64,000 nucleotides of DNA from Paracoccus thiocyanatus (GCF_900156255.1 NZ_FTMK01000016.1:1-64000), one strand, 5' to 3'. Counted from the stretch's first letter, positions 16,858 through 25,988 are shown. A program made the numbers and translations. The notes: generated by a model not told the origin, from the letters alone.

Positions 16858-16878
16858 ATGGTCCATAGAATGGTCCAT
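16858..16878 (-). promoter_or_regulatory. Operator of the toxin-antitoxin operon
   Basis: Two identical palindromes ATGGTCCAT (16858-16866 and 16870-16878), spaced 12 bp centre to centre, 39 bp before the antitoxin start. This fits cooperative binding of antitoxin dimers; it is an inference from position and symmetry. Confidence 0.6.
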
Positions 16879-16889
16879 TTCAAGCCCCC

Positions 16890-16979
16890 AGAGCGAGAGG
16901 AGGGCCGGGAGAGGGTGCCTCCGGACGGGTTGAGAGAGGGTCGTCCGGCTGCCGTCCCTTTCCCTCCAGGAGACCGATC
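16890..16979 (+). promoter_or_regulatory. Recurrent leader, copy 4
   Basis: AGAGCGAGAGGAGGGCCGGG, then GACGGGTTGAGAGAGGG and CCAGGAG before ardB. It aligns with the leader at 17464 and shares GACGGGTTG with that at 8829. Confidence 0.45.
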
Positions 16980-17402
16980 ATGGCTTTGCCCGAACTTGCT
17001 TCTCAATCCGCAACCCGTGTCCCCGACGCGCGCCGCATGGAGTTCCTGCCGCGCCTTTTCGGCCGGCGCCTGCTCATCATCGGCGAGCATGCCGTCTTCC
17101 GATTCATGGAGATCCTCAGCCCCGCCGATTACGGCGGCGGGCTCTGGGATTTCTACGAACGCGCCGGCCAGCCGCTCTATCTCGCGCCGACATCAAAGCC
17201 CCGTTACCTCCTGTTCTGCGAAGGCAACGGTTTCGAGGGCGAGGTCTCATGCGATGCGGCTGGGATCATCGCCACGCTCTTCGCCTTCTCGCATCTTTCC
17301 TTCCGCTACGATGACGACGAACTCGCCGAGGGCTATGGCCGTCTCTACGAACATGCCGCCAATCACCCGGAGGCGGCGGCGATCTTCCAGGCCATCGACT
17401 GA
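16980..17402 (+). CDS. ardB: ArdB/KlcA family antirestriction protein
   Basis: 140 residues from ATG 16980 behind CCAGGAG. Family motifs are RRMEFLPRLFGRRLLIIGEH, LSPADYGGGLWDFYE, PLYLAPTSKPRYLLFCEGN and the C-terminal DELAEGYGRLYEHAANHPE. Members protect incoming plasmid or ICE DNA from type I restriction without binding DNA. Length is normal. A strong intrinsic terminator follows 8 bp after the stop, so it is a monocistronic unit with its own leader. Confidence 0.9.
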   Translation: MALPELASQSATRVPDARRMEFLPRLFGRRLLIIGEHAVFRFMEILSPADYGGGLWDFYERAGQPLYLAPTSKPRYLLFCEGNGFEGEVSCDAAGIIATLFAFSHLSFRYDDDELAEGYGRLYEHAANHPEAAAIFQAID

Positions 17403-17409
17403 AACCCAC

Positions 17410-17441
17410 AAGCGCCCAGCCTGACGGTCGGGCGCTTGTTT
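17410..17441 (+). terminator. Intrinsic terminator after ardB
   Basis: AAGCGCCC (17410-17417) pairs with GGGCGCTT (17430-17437), followed by GTTTC. Confidence 0.8.
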
Positions 17442-17463
17442 CATGCCTGCTTTCGCCACGGCT

Positions 17464-17560
17464 TCAGAGCGAGAGATGGGCCGGAAGGGGTTTGAGCCGG
17501 TGCGGTCGAGAGAGAGCGCTGCCCGGCTTGATCCTGACTTGCTCTCCCGAGGAATCCCCG
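17464..17560 (+). promoter_or_regulatory. Recurrent leader, copy 5
   Basis: CAGAGCGAGAGATGGGCCGG, then GGTCGAGAGAGAGCGCTGC and CCGAGGAATC before ATG 17561. The first 20 bp match the leader of ardB almost base for base. Confidence 0.45.
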
Positions 17561-20500
17561 ATGAACATGATTTCCGCATCCGCGGCGGCATCCGCCACCG
17601 CGCCGCTTCCGCTCGACCATGGCGCCGAGACCGCAGCCTGCGTTTTCACCGCTGCCGGTCTGCTGCTGCCGCATCTGGAACGCGGTCAGCGTGTCGACGC
17701 CGCCACGCTGCGCGGCGCGATGGAAGCGGGTTTCGGCGCTTCCGACGCTACCGGCGCATGGACCTGGAAGATCGCCTATGATGCTTGCGAGGCGGCCACC
17801 GTCCTCTTCCTGCGCAAATACGGCAAAGCGCTTTTCCGCAAAACCGGGTCTCCGGCCACCATCCTGCCGCAACTCGGCAAGATCGCCGGGCTTCTGCCGA
17901 CGCATACGCGCCGCTCGGAAGAAGCGCAGAGCTTCCAGCAGTTCTCCACCCCGATCCCGCTCGGTTTCGCGGCGGTCACGGCGGCGGCGATCACCCCCGC
18001 CGACCGGGTGCTGGAACCCTCGGCCGGCATCGGGCTCCTCGCCATCCTGGCCGAGATCGCCGGCGGCGCGCTTCTCGTCAATGAACTGGCCGAGGCGCGC
18101 GCCGGCCTCTTGTCTTCCCTCTTTCCGGCCCTTTCCGTTACCCGCTTCGATGCGGCCCAGATCGATGACCATCTCGATCCCTGCCTTGTTCCGACCGTTG
18201 TGCTGATGAACCCGCCGTTCTCGGTCATGGCCCATGTCGAGGGCCGCATGGCCGATGCTGCCTTCCGCCATGTCGCTTCGGCGCTGGCGCGTCTTGCGCC
18301 CGGCGGACGGCTCGTGACCATCACCGGGGCGAGCTTCGCCCCCGATAATCCGGCGTGGACCGCCTCCTGGACCCGGCTGCAGGAACGCGGTCGCGTCACC
18401 TTTTCCGCCGCCATCGACGGCTCGGTCTATGCCAAGCAAGGCACCACTGTCCCGACCCGGCTCACGGTCATCGACAAGCTGCCGGCCGAAGATGCGGCGG
18501 TGTTTCCGGCAGCGCCTGGTGTCGCGCCGGACGTGGCCACGCTGATCGCCTGGCTAGCCGACCTGCTTCCCACGCGGCTGCCGGTCGATCCCGGCCTGAC
18601 GGTGCCGGTCGCACGACCCACCGCGCCCCGCACCGTGCGCGGCTACGTCAACCGCGCCGCGCGATCCGCGCCCGCCGCGCCCCTTGCGGAACCGGAGGCC
18701 GTGCCGGTCGCCTACGAGACCGTGGATTGGGAACCGGCCGAGGGCGGCGGCCTCTCCGACGCGATCTACGAGGAATACGGGCTTCAGACCATCCGCATCG
18801 ACGGGGCGCAGGCGCATCCTACCCAGCTCGTGCAGTCGGCCTCGATGGCGAGCATCGCGCCGCCGAAGCCCAGCTATCGGCCGACGCTTCCCAACGACAT
18901 TCTCGGCAAGCTGTCCGAGGCGCAGCTGGAGACCGTGATTTATGCGGGCGAGGCCCATGGGGGCTTCCTCGCCGGGGGCTGGACGATCGATGACACGCTC
19001 GACAATCTCGCCGCCGCGCCGGAGGATGCCGAGGGAGCAATCCGTTTCCGTCAGGGCTTCATGATCGGCGACGGCACCGGCGTCGGCAAGGGTCGGGAAT
19101 CCGCCGCCATCATCCTCGACAACTGGATGCAGGGGCGGCGTAAGGCGATCTGGATCTCGAAATCCGACAAGCTGTTGGAGGACGCGCAACGTGACTGGTC
19201 GGCGCTCGGCATGGAGCGGCTGCTGGTCACGCCGCTGTCGCGAGTCCCGCAAGGCAAGCCCATCACGCTGAACGAAGGCATCCTGTTTCTAACCTATGCC
19301 ACGCTGCGCTCCGACGACCGGGGGACAAGGGTTTCCAGGGTCAAACAGATCGTCGAATGGTTGGGCACAGACTTCGATGGGGTGGTGATTTTCGACGAGG
19401 CGCATGCCATGGCCAATGCAGCAGGAGGCAGGGGAGAACGCGGCGATGTCGCCGCCTCGCAGCAGGGCCGTGCCGGGCTGCGCATCCAGCATGCACTTCC
19501 CGATGCCCGAGTCGTCTATGTCTCGGCCACCGGCGCCACCACCGTCCACAATCTCGCCTATGCGCAGCGGCTCGGCCTCTGGGGCGGTGAGGATTTCCCG
19601 TTCTCGACCAGGGCCGAGTTCGTTGAGGCGATCGAGGCGGGCGGCGTCGCGGCGATGGAGGTTTTGGCCCGCGACCTGCGGGCGCTCGGCCTCTACACCG
19701 CCCGGTCCTTGTCCTTCAAAGGCGTCGAATACGAGTTGCTCGACCACGAGCTGACGCCCGAGCAGGTCCGTATCTACGACAGTTATGCCGATGCCTTCGC
19801 CATCATCCACAACAATCTGGATGCGGCGATGCAGGCCGCCAACATCACCGGCGGCGACGGCGGTTCCGGCACGTTGAACCGGCAGGCCAAATCCGCCGCC
19901 CGCTCGACCTTCGAGAGCGCGAAGCAGCGCTTCTTCGGGCACCTGCTGACGAGCATGAAAACCCCGACGCTGATCCGCTCGATCGCCAGCGATCTGGAAG
20001 CGGGCCATTCCTCCGTCATCCAGATTGTCTCGACCGGCGAAGCGCTGATGGAGCGGCGGCTGGCGGAGATCCCTACCGAAGAATGGGGCGATCTGAAAAT
20101 GGACCTCTCGCCGCGCGAATATGTCCTAGATTACCTTGCCCATTCCTTCCCGGTCCAACTCTACGAGCCGTTCACCGACAGCGAGGGCAATCTGTCCTCG
20201 CGCCCGGTCTATCGGGACGGCCAGCCGGTCGAGAGCCGGGAGGCGGTAGCCCGGCGCGACGAGATGATCGCCAGTCTCGCCAGCCTGCCGCCGGTTCCCG
20301 GCGCGCTCGACCAGATCATCCAGTATTTCGGGACCGACACGGTGGCCGAGGTCACGGGTCGTTCGCGCCGTATCGTCCGCAAACGCAGCGTCTCCATCGA
20401 CCGGCTCGTCGTGGAAAGCCGCGCCGGTTCGGCCAACCTGGCCGAGACGCAAGCCTTCATGGACGATCAGAAACGCGTGCTGGTCTTTTCCGATGCGGGC

Positions 20501-21910
20501 GGCACGGGCCGGTCGTATCACGCCGAACTGTCGGCGAAGAACACCCGGCTGCGTGTCCACTATCTCCTCGAAGCCGGGTGGAAGGCGGACGCCGCCATCC
20601 AGGGCCTCGGCCGCACGCATCGCACCAACCAGGCACAGCCGCCACTGTTCCGACCGATCTCGACCAATGTGAAGGCCGAGAAGCGCTTCCTCTCGACCAT
20701 CGCCCGCCGTCTTGACACGCTGGGCGCGATTACGCGCGGCCAGCGCCAGACCGGTGGTCAGGGCCTGTTCCGCCCGGAAGATAACCTGGAATCGCATTAC
20801 GCCCGTGACGCGCTGCGCCAGCTTTATCTCCTGCTGGTGCGCGGCAAGGTCGACGGCTGCTCACTGGAGCGGTTCGAGGCTGCCACCGGGTTGAAGCTGA
20901 TGGATGCGAACGGCATCAAGGACGATTTGCCGGCCATCACCACCTTCCTCAACCGGCTGCTGGCGCTGACCATCGAGCTTCAGGGCATCCTCTTCACCGC
21001 CTTCGAACAACTTCTGACCGCCCGCATCGAGGGCGCCATCGCCTCCGGCACCTATGACGCCGGGCTGGAGACCCTGCGCGCCGAGAGCTTCGTAGTGACG
21101 GATCGGCAGGTGATCTACACGCACCCGCGCACCGGGGCCGAGACCAGCCTGCTGACCATCACCGAACGCAGGCGCAACCGCCCGGTGACGCTCGACGCCG
21201 CGCTGGCGGAACTCGACGATCCCCGCGCCAGGCTGCTGATCAACGAGCGCTCAGGCCGGGCAGCGGTGCAGATCCCCACCACCAGCGTGATGTTGGACGA
21301 TGGCGAGATCGAGCGCCGCGTCCGGCTGATCCGGCCGATGGAAGCGCAGAACGTCCCGGTCAGGATGATGCGCGAGACCCATTGGGTCGAAGCCGACAGG
21401 GATGCCTTCGCATCGGCCTGGGAAGCCGAAGTCGCGGAGGTGCCGGAGTTCGCCGAGTCCACCTTGCACATGGTGACGGGCCTGCTGCTACCGATCTGGA
21501 AGCGGCTGCCGAACGACTCCACTCGCGTCTATCGGCTTCAGTCTGACGCCGGCGAGCGCATCATCGGCCGCAAGGTCTCGCCGGCCTGGGCCGCCAACGC
21601 CACCACGACCGGCATCGCGTCGATTACCCCCGACGACGCTTTCGCGGCGCTGCTGGAAAGTCGGACCATCCTCGATCTCGCTGAGGGCCTCCAGCTTCGC
21701 CGGGTCCGGGTCATGGGGGCAAACCGGATCGAGCTGTCGGGTTTCACCGACACCATGCGCCAGCGCCTCACGGCCTATGGGCTGTTCCACGAGATCATCT
21801 CCTGGAAGCTGCGCATGTTCGTGCCGGTCGATGCCAGCGGTCCGGCGATCCTCGGGAAGCTCTTCGACCGCTGGCCGGTCGAACGCATCGGCGAGCGGGA
21901 CGCAGCCTGA
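17561..21910 (+). CDS. Methyltransferase plus strawberry-notch-type helicase (DarB-like)
   Basis: 1449 residues from ATG 17561 behind CCGAGGAATC. The N-terminal part is a class I methyltransferase: motif I VLEPSAGIGLLA (from residue 150) and the catalytic NPPF (217-220). The middle is an SF2/strawberry-notch ATPase: DGTGVGKG within 501-511 as Walker A, FDEAH (611-615) as DEAH box, then a C-terminal helicase lobe (SDAGGTGRSYHAEL, IQGLGRTHRTNQAQPP). This fusion resembles phage DarB, an antirestriction protein carried into the recipient. A protective role during conjugation is plausible by analogy. Its stop overlaps the next start (TGATG). Confidence 0.85.
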   Translation: MNMISASAAASATAPLPLDHGAETAACVFTAAGLLLPHLERGQRVDAATLRGAMEAGFGASDATGAWTWKIAYDACEAATVLFLRKYGKALFRKTGSPATILPQLGKIAGLLPTHTRRSEEAQSFQQFSTPIPLGFAAVTAAAITPADRVLEPSAGIGLLAILAEIAGGALLVNELAEARAGLLSSLFPALSVTRFDAAQIDDHLDPCLVPTVVLMNPPFSVMAHVEGRMADAAFRHVASALARLAPGGRLVTITGASFAPDNPAWTASWTRLQERGRVTFSAAIDGSVYAKQGTTVPTRLTVIDKLPAEDAAVFPAAPGVAPDVATLIAWLADLLPTRLPVDPGLTVPVARPTAPRTVRGYVNRAARSAPAAPLAEPEAVPVAYETVDWEPAEGGGLSDAIYEEYGLQTIRIDGAQAHPTQLVQSASMASIAPPKPSYRPTLPNDILGKLSEAQLETVIYAGEAHGGFLAGGWTIDDTLDNLAAAPEDAEGAIRFRQGFMIGDGTGVGKGRESAAIILDNWMQGRRKAIWISKSDKLLEDAQRDWSALGMERLLVTPLSRVPQGKPITLNEGILFLTYATLRSDDRGTRVSRVKQIVEWLGTDFDGVVIFDEAHAMANAAGGRGERGDVAASQQGRAGLRIQHALPDARVVYVSATGATTVHNLAYAQRLGLWGGEDFPFSTRAEFVEAIEAGGVAAMEVLARDLRALGLYTARSLSFKGVEYELLDHELTPEQVRIYDSYADAFAIIHNNLDAAMQAANITGGDGGSGTLNRQAKSAARSTFESAKQRFFGHLLTSMKTPTLIRSIASDLEAGHSSVIQIVSTGEALMERRLAEIPTEEWGDLKMDLSPREYVLDYLAHSFPVQLYEPFTDSEGNLSSRPVYRDGQPVESREAVARRDEMIASLASLPPVPGALDQIIQYFGTDTVAEVTGRSRRIVRKRSVSIDRLVVESRAGSANLAETQAFMDDQKRVLVFSDAGGTGRSYHAELSAKNTRLRVHYLLEAGWKADAAIQGLGRTHRTNQAQPPLFRPISTNVKAEKRFLSTIARRLDTLGAITRGQRQTGGQGLFRPEDNLESHYARDALRQLYLLLVRGKVDGCSLERFEAATGLKLMDANGIKDDLPAITTFLNRLLALTIELQGILFTAFEQLLTARIEGAIASGTYDAGLETLRAESFVVTDRQVIYTHPRTGAETSLLTITERRRNRPVTLDAALAELDDPRARLLINERSGRAAVQIPTTSVMLDDGEIERRVRLIRPMEAQNVPVRMMRETHWVEADRDAFASAWEAEVAEVPEFAESTLHMVTGLLLPIWKRLPNDSTRVYRLQSDAGERIIGRKVSPAWAANATTTGIASITPDDAFAALLESRTILDLAEGLQLRRVRVMGANRIELSGFTDTMRQRLTAYGLFHEIISWKLRMFVPVDASGPAILGKLFDRWPVERIGERDAA

Positions 21911-22953
21911 TGCTGTGCCACGACGCATCCGAACTGGCGATCCGCCTTGGCCGCGAGGCCGAGGCGGTTTGCCGCCACTATCTCTCGTCCGGCCAACGCA
22001 CTGGGCGATACTGGCTGGTCGGCGACGTGCAGAACACCCCAGGACGCTCCATGTTCGTGCGACTGACCGGCCCGGAATCAGGCAAGGGCGCGGCGGGCAA
22101 GTGGAGTGACATGGCGACGGGAGAGCATGGCGACCTTCTCGACGTCATCCGCGAGGCGCTCGGCCTCGCCGATTTCAAGGACGTGGCTGAGGAAGCGCGC
22201 CGCTTCCTCGCCCTCCCGCATCCCGAACCAGCAAAGACGAGAGCGCCGACCGACAGCACATCCGGCGCGGCACCCGGTTCGCCTGAAGCGTCGCGGCGGC
22301 TCTTCGCCATGGCGCAGCCGATCCACGGCACCCTTGCTGCGATCTACCTCAACCGGCGAGCGATCACCACGCTCGAAGGCACCACCGCGCTGCGCTACCA
22401 TCCCCGGTGCTATTACAGGCCCAACGAGCATGCGCCCACCGAGATCAGGCCGGCGATGGTCGCCGCCGTCACCGATCTCACCGGCCACCAGACCGGCGCG
22501 CATCGCACATGGCTCGCCCCGGACGGTTCCGGCAAGGCGCCTGTCGAGACACCGCGGCGGGCGATGGGCGACCTTCTTGGGCACGCCGTCCGCTTCGGCA
22601 ATGCCGGTGTGGTGCTCGCGGCTGGCGAGGGCATCGAGACCGTGCTGTCGCCCCGTCAGGTTCTGCCCAAGATGCCGATGCTGGCGGCGCTTTCCGCCGC
22701 TCACCTCGCCGCCATCCTGTTCCCGCCGACCCTGCGCCGACTCTATGTCTTGCGCGATCGCGACCCGGCCGGGGAAGGCGCAAGAGACCGCCTGGTCGCC
22801 CGAGCAGCGAGCCTCGGAATTGAGGCGATGTCGCTCACGCCGCGCGAGGGCGATTTCAACGATGATCTGCGACGCCATGGCGCCGATGCTCTCGGGGCGG
22901 CCTTGAAGGATCAGCTTCATCCCGAAGACGTCCGCCGTTTCATGGAAGGGTGA
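21910..22953 (+). CDS. Toprim-domain protein (primase/helicase-like)
   Basis: 347 residues, coupled to the giant upstream gene through TGATG. A zinc-finger-like or DUF7146-type N-terminus (WLVGDVQNTPGRSMFVRL, GKWSDMATGEHGDLLDVI) is followed by a Toprim fold: VVLAAGEGIETVLSP (catalytic Glu) and LYVLRDRDPAGEGARDRL (the D-x-D motif). It probably binds DNA or synthesises primers during replication or establishment of the element. Length is usual for the family. Confidence 0.88.
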   Translation: MLCHDASELAIRLGREAEAVCRHYLSSGQRTGRYWLVGDVQNTPGRSMFVRLTGPESGKGAAGKWSDMATGEHGDLLDVIREALGLADFKDVAEEARRFLALPHPEPAKTRAPTDSTSGAAPGSPEASRRLFAMAQPIHGTLAAIYLNRRAITTLEGTTALRYHPRCYYRPNEHAPTEIRPAMVAAVTDLTGHQTGAHRTWLAPDGSGKAPVETPRRAMGDLLGHAVRFGNAGVVLAAGEGIETVLSPRQVLPKMPMLAALSAAHLAAILFPPTLRRLYVLRDRDPAGEGARDRLVARAASLGIEAMSLTPREGDFNDDLRRHGADALGAALKDQLHPEDVRRFMEG

Positions 22954-23328
22954 GGGTGTGATCGGCCCCGGAGGCTCGGTCCGGCTCGGCCTCTGCCGGT
23001 TTCGTTCGCTTGCCATCGGCAGGTGCATCCATCGCCGGAGAGTCCCGCACCCACGGCCTGTCTCGAGAGGGCGATCGGCGCACAAACGGGCCGGGCTGGC
23101 AATGGCCGGGGGTGGACTATTTTCCGCCGGCGGGGAGCCACCCCACGCGACAGGTCGCGTGGGGACCCCGTCTCTGGCCCCGCCTTTGCATCGCGAAAGT
23201 CAAAATAGCCCACCCCGGCCATCGAGGCCCTCGCGGAGCGGGCGAGGGCTGCCAACCCGCCTCGCCCGTGCGCTTCGACGCCTGCGAAGGCCGCGATGGG
23301 CGCGGTCTCCAGACAAAGGACGCTCCCG
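22954..23328. other. 375-bp intergenic region with a structured element
   Basis: No gene supported; frames on both strands are short and overlap. It contains the nested inverted repeats at 23104-23220. The segment just before 23329 has the AAAGGA RBS of the next gene. Confidence 0.55.
23104..23220 (+). ncRNA. Candidate structured RNA with nested stems
   Basis: Outer arms GGCCGGGGGTGGACTATTTT (23104-23123) and AAAATAGCCCACCCCGGCC (23202-23220) pair over about 19 bp with one or two mismatches. Inside, CCCCACGCGA (23141-23150) pairs perfectly with TCGCGTGGGG (23155-23164) around a CAGG loop. It lies in a long intergenic gap ahead of the SLOG gene. It could be a regulatory RNA or a DNA site; strand and function are unknown. 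Confidence 0.4.
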
Positions 23329-24264
23329 ATGACGATTGATCCCGAATATGCAGGGGCCGAGCCGGTCCACACCTCCTCCCAGACCGATCACGCCCTCTCT
23401 GAGCTCCAGCTCTACGGCTGGCGTCCCTTCCAGGATGAACCCGATCCAAGGCCGCTGCCCGAGGGCAATACCGTCGCTGCCGCCGTCACCGACATCTTCG
23501 ACGCCCTTGTGGCGACGCTCAGTGACACCCGCCTTGAGCCCGATCTCGAAGAACTGCTCTGGGGGACCGCAAATCTCTTCCACCGGGCCACCGGCCGGGT
23601 GGAACGCGATCTCGACGACAACGAGCAGGCACAGCGCCGGATGCAGCGGGAACAGGACGGCAGCGAAGTGAAGTCCGTCGAACTCGAACGCCTCACGGCC
23701 GAGGGACAGACTCTGATCGAACGGCGCAGCAGCATGGAACTCTTCCGCGACCTCGCCGCCGAGGCTTTCGAGCACCATACCGGCAGCGCCTGGCGACCGC
23801 GCACCGGCTCGATGGTCAACCATCGCAACCTGACCGCCGCGATGATCGACAGCCGCGACTTCCTCGCCGCGAAGCGCCGGGCCGAGACCGAGGTGATGCT
23901 GCCCGCCGGTCCAAAGGTGGCGCTGACCGGCGGTGCGGATTTCAACGATCATCGCCTGATTTGGGCGAAGCTCGATCAGGTCCATGCCAAGCACCCCGAC
24001 ATGGTGCTGCTGCACGGTGGCTCGCCGAAGGGGGCGGAGTTGATCGCATCCCGCTGGGCGGACAACCGCAAGGTTCCACAGGTCGCCTTCCGGCCCGACT
24101 GGACCAAGCACGCCAAGGCCGCGCCGTTCAAGCGCAACGATACCATGCTGGACGTGCTGCCGGTCGGCGTCCTCGTCTTCCCCGGCACCGGGATTCAGGA
24201 GAATCTCGCCGACAAGGCCCGCAAGCTCGGCATTCCGGTCATGAAGTTCGATGGCGGGGCGTAA
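23329..24264 (+). CDS. DUF2493 / SLOG-family protein
   Basis: 311 residues from ATG 23329 (AAAGGA upstream). The N-terminal half is helical (AAAVTDIFDALVATLSD, an acidic coiled segment). The C-terminal domain is the YspA-type SLOG Rossmann fold: KVALTGGADFNDHRLIWAKL, then MVLLHGGSPKGAELIASRWA and VLVFPGTGIQENLADKARK. SLOG proteins bind nucleotide-derived ligands; some belong to defence or stress systems. Common on this ICE/plasmid type. Two small hairpins follow the stop. Confidence 0.85.
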   Translation: MTIDPEYAGAEPVHTSSQTDHALSELQLYGWRPFQDEPDPRPLPEGNTVAAAVTDIFDALVATLSDTRLEPDLEELLWGTANLFHRATGRVERDLDDNEQAQRRMQREQDGSEVKSVELERLTAEGQTLIERRSSMELFRDLAAEAFEHHTGSAWRPRTGSMVNHRNLTAAMIDSRDFLAAKRRAETEVMLPAGPKVALTGGADFNDHRLIWAKLDQVHAKHPDMVLLHGGSPKGAELIASRWADNRKVPQVAFRPDWTKHAKAAPFKRNDTMLDVLPVGVLVFPGTGIQENLADKARKLGIPVMKFDGGA

Positions 24265-24424
24265 GCCCCGCCGTTCGGCGGCTTTCAGCCGCCAAACCTT
24301 GACAGAAAGTGCCGCCGCGCCTTTGATGAAACATCCTTGCAGAACCGGCGAAGCAGCATAGTCGCAGGCGGAGCGCATCTCCCGGCAGCCTGTCGTGATC
24401 CCCAACCGTTCTCTGGAGGTTTCC

Positions 24425-24841
24425 ATGACGCTGATCCTGCTTGCCATCTCGCTCACCATCGCGGCCTGCGTGATCGCTTGGAATCTCGCGATCTATGCCT
24501 TGCCCGTCATGGCGGCCATCACGGCCGCGCAATATGCTTGGGGCGCGGGAGCCGGTGTCGTGATGTCGGGCTTTGCTGCCATCGGCGCTGCCTTGTTCTC
24601 GATCGCCCTTGTGATCGTGGTTCTCGGCTTCGCGAAAAATCCGGCGCTGCGGCTCATTGCGCTTGCTCTCTTCGCCGTGCCTGCCGTCATTGCCGGCTAT
24701 GCCCTTGTCTATGGCATCACCAAGAACGCCATCGACTCGGGCCTGGTCCTCAATCTGCTCGGCGGCATGGGCGGTCTCGTCATCGGCATCTCGGCCATCG
24801 TCAATCTGAATGCCCTCGGCGAGTCGGTGTTCTCGCGCTGA
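24425..24841 (+). CDS. Small multi-pass membrane protein
   Basis: 138 residues from ATG 24425 behind TGGAGG. Almost entirely hydrophobic, with about four transmembrane helices (for example LLAISLTIAACVIAWNLAI, FSIALVIVVLGFA, ALALFAVPAVIAGYALV, GGLVIGISAIVNL). No recognised family. Cytoplasmic membrane. Its place among anti-defence genes gives no firm hint. Confidence 0.75.
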   Translation: MTLILLAISLTIAACVIAWNLAIYALPVMAAITAAQYAWGAGAGVVMSGFAAIGAALFSIALVIVVLGFAKNPALRLIALALFAVPAVIAGYALVYGITKNAIDSGLVLNLLGGMGGLVIGISAIVNLNALGESVFSR

Positions 24842-25545
24842 AACTCCCGCCGCGATCCGCCACCTCCGAGTAAACCCGGCAGCTTGCGCTATCGGGCCTC
24901 GGTCGTTCCACCCAAGACGGAAAGTGAGTTCATCGCGGGCATGTCGCCGTCGCTCCCGGCCCGCTTCGCCCGGCTCTGGAAACGGTTCATCGGTGCGAAC
25001 CCGCAGTTCTTTGCGGTCGATACCCCGCTGCATCGGTCCACCTCGCTTCGTAGGGCCTCCGAGAACACCTTCCTTGCCCCTTCACGATGCAGTAGGACCG
25101 AGCCTTTGGCCGATGAAGCAGGACGGTGCCACACTGGACCTGGGAACCCGATAGCCTGTTCGATCACATCGCGGATGACAGGGCCTTCCGGCGGCGGACG
25201 CGAGGGCGGCCGACGATGACGGGTGACGGCTGCCATGCCGGGTGGTCTTGGTTCAAATGGGGCTGACAGGTCACGGTTGCAAGCAAGGACGATGGTTCTG
25301 CTGTGCGTCCCCGATCCGCTCACGAAAGCACCATCCCTCCGCCTGACTGATCCCCTAAGTCCGTTCGGCTTCCACCAGCAACCCCCGCGGCTCCCAGCCG
25401 TGTTGCCGCGCAAGCGCGGCTGCCCGCCCCACCTGGGGCCTTGGGGGCAAGCTGCAGCAAGGGCGGCAGTTGCAGGAGTCTTCCGACGGCCTTGGCCGGG
25501 TCTCGTCGGAGGGACGGTCCCTCCGAGGAGCAACGGAGACCTACA
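24842..25545. other. 704-bp intergenic region before ssb
   Basis: Overlapping short frames on both strands, none with a known domain. The last 60 bp hold a GGAGGGACGGTCCCTCC hairpin-like palindrome and the CGGAGACC RBS of ssb. Probably decayed DNA plus the ssb leader. Confidence 0.5.
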
Positions 25546-25947
25546 ATGCAGAACATCGTCATCCTCGCCGGCAACATCGGCCAGGCCCCCGAAACCCGCA
25601 CCACCCAGGGCGGCACCGGCATCACCCACTTCACCCTGGCCACCTCGCGCCCCCGCTATTCGGAAGGCCGCGTCCTGCGCGACGAGAATGGCTATCGGGT
25701 CCAGGACACCGAATGGCACCGCATCACCTGCTTCAACGGCCTCGGCAAAACGGTCCAGCAGCATTGCGACAAGGGCATGAAGGTTCTGGTTCGCGGCCGT
25801 ATCCACTACACGAAATGGACCGACGCCGCCGGGGTCGATCGTTACGGCTGCGAGATCATCGCCGAGACGGTCGATTTCCTGAGCCGCGCGAAGCAGACCG
25901 AGAACGACGACGGCAAGTTCATCGACGACGATGACATTCCGTTCTGA
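25546..25947 (+). CDS. ssb: Single-stranded DNA-binding protein
   Basis: 133 residues from ATG 25546. OB-fold SSB: MQNIVILAGNIGQAPETR, FTLATSRPRYSEG, DTEWHRITCFNGLGKTVQQH and KVLVRGRIHYTKWTDAAGVD. It ends with the acidic tip DDDDIPF that recruits partner proteins. It is shorter than chromosomal SSB, with a brief linker, as in plasmid versions. It would coat the transferred strand during replication and conjugation. Followed by an intrinsic terminator. Confidence 0.95.
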   Translation: MQNIVILAGNIGQAPETRTTQGGTGITHFTLATSRPRYSEGRVLRDENGYRVQDTEWHRITCFNGLGKTVQQHCDKGMKVLVRGRIHYTKWTDAAGVDRYGCEIIAETVDFLSRAKQTENDDGKFIDDDDIPF

Positions 25948-25961
25948 TCGGGAACCCGAGG

Positions 25962-25988
25962 CCCGGCGGCGCAAGCCGCCGGGTTTCT
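25962..25988 (+). terminator. Intrinsic terminator after ssb
   Basis: CCCGGCGGC-GCAA-GCCGCCGGG (25962-25983) followed by TTTCT, 14 bp after the ssb stop. Confidence 0.88.

Noticed and set aside
17441..18439. 332-codon minus-strand frame
   Set aside because: Antisense to the methyltransferase/helicase gene, whose motifs are clear on the plus strand.
24884..25219. Possible gene of 111 codons before ssb
   Set aside because: No RBS, no domain, and an equally long frame on the opposite strand.
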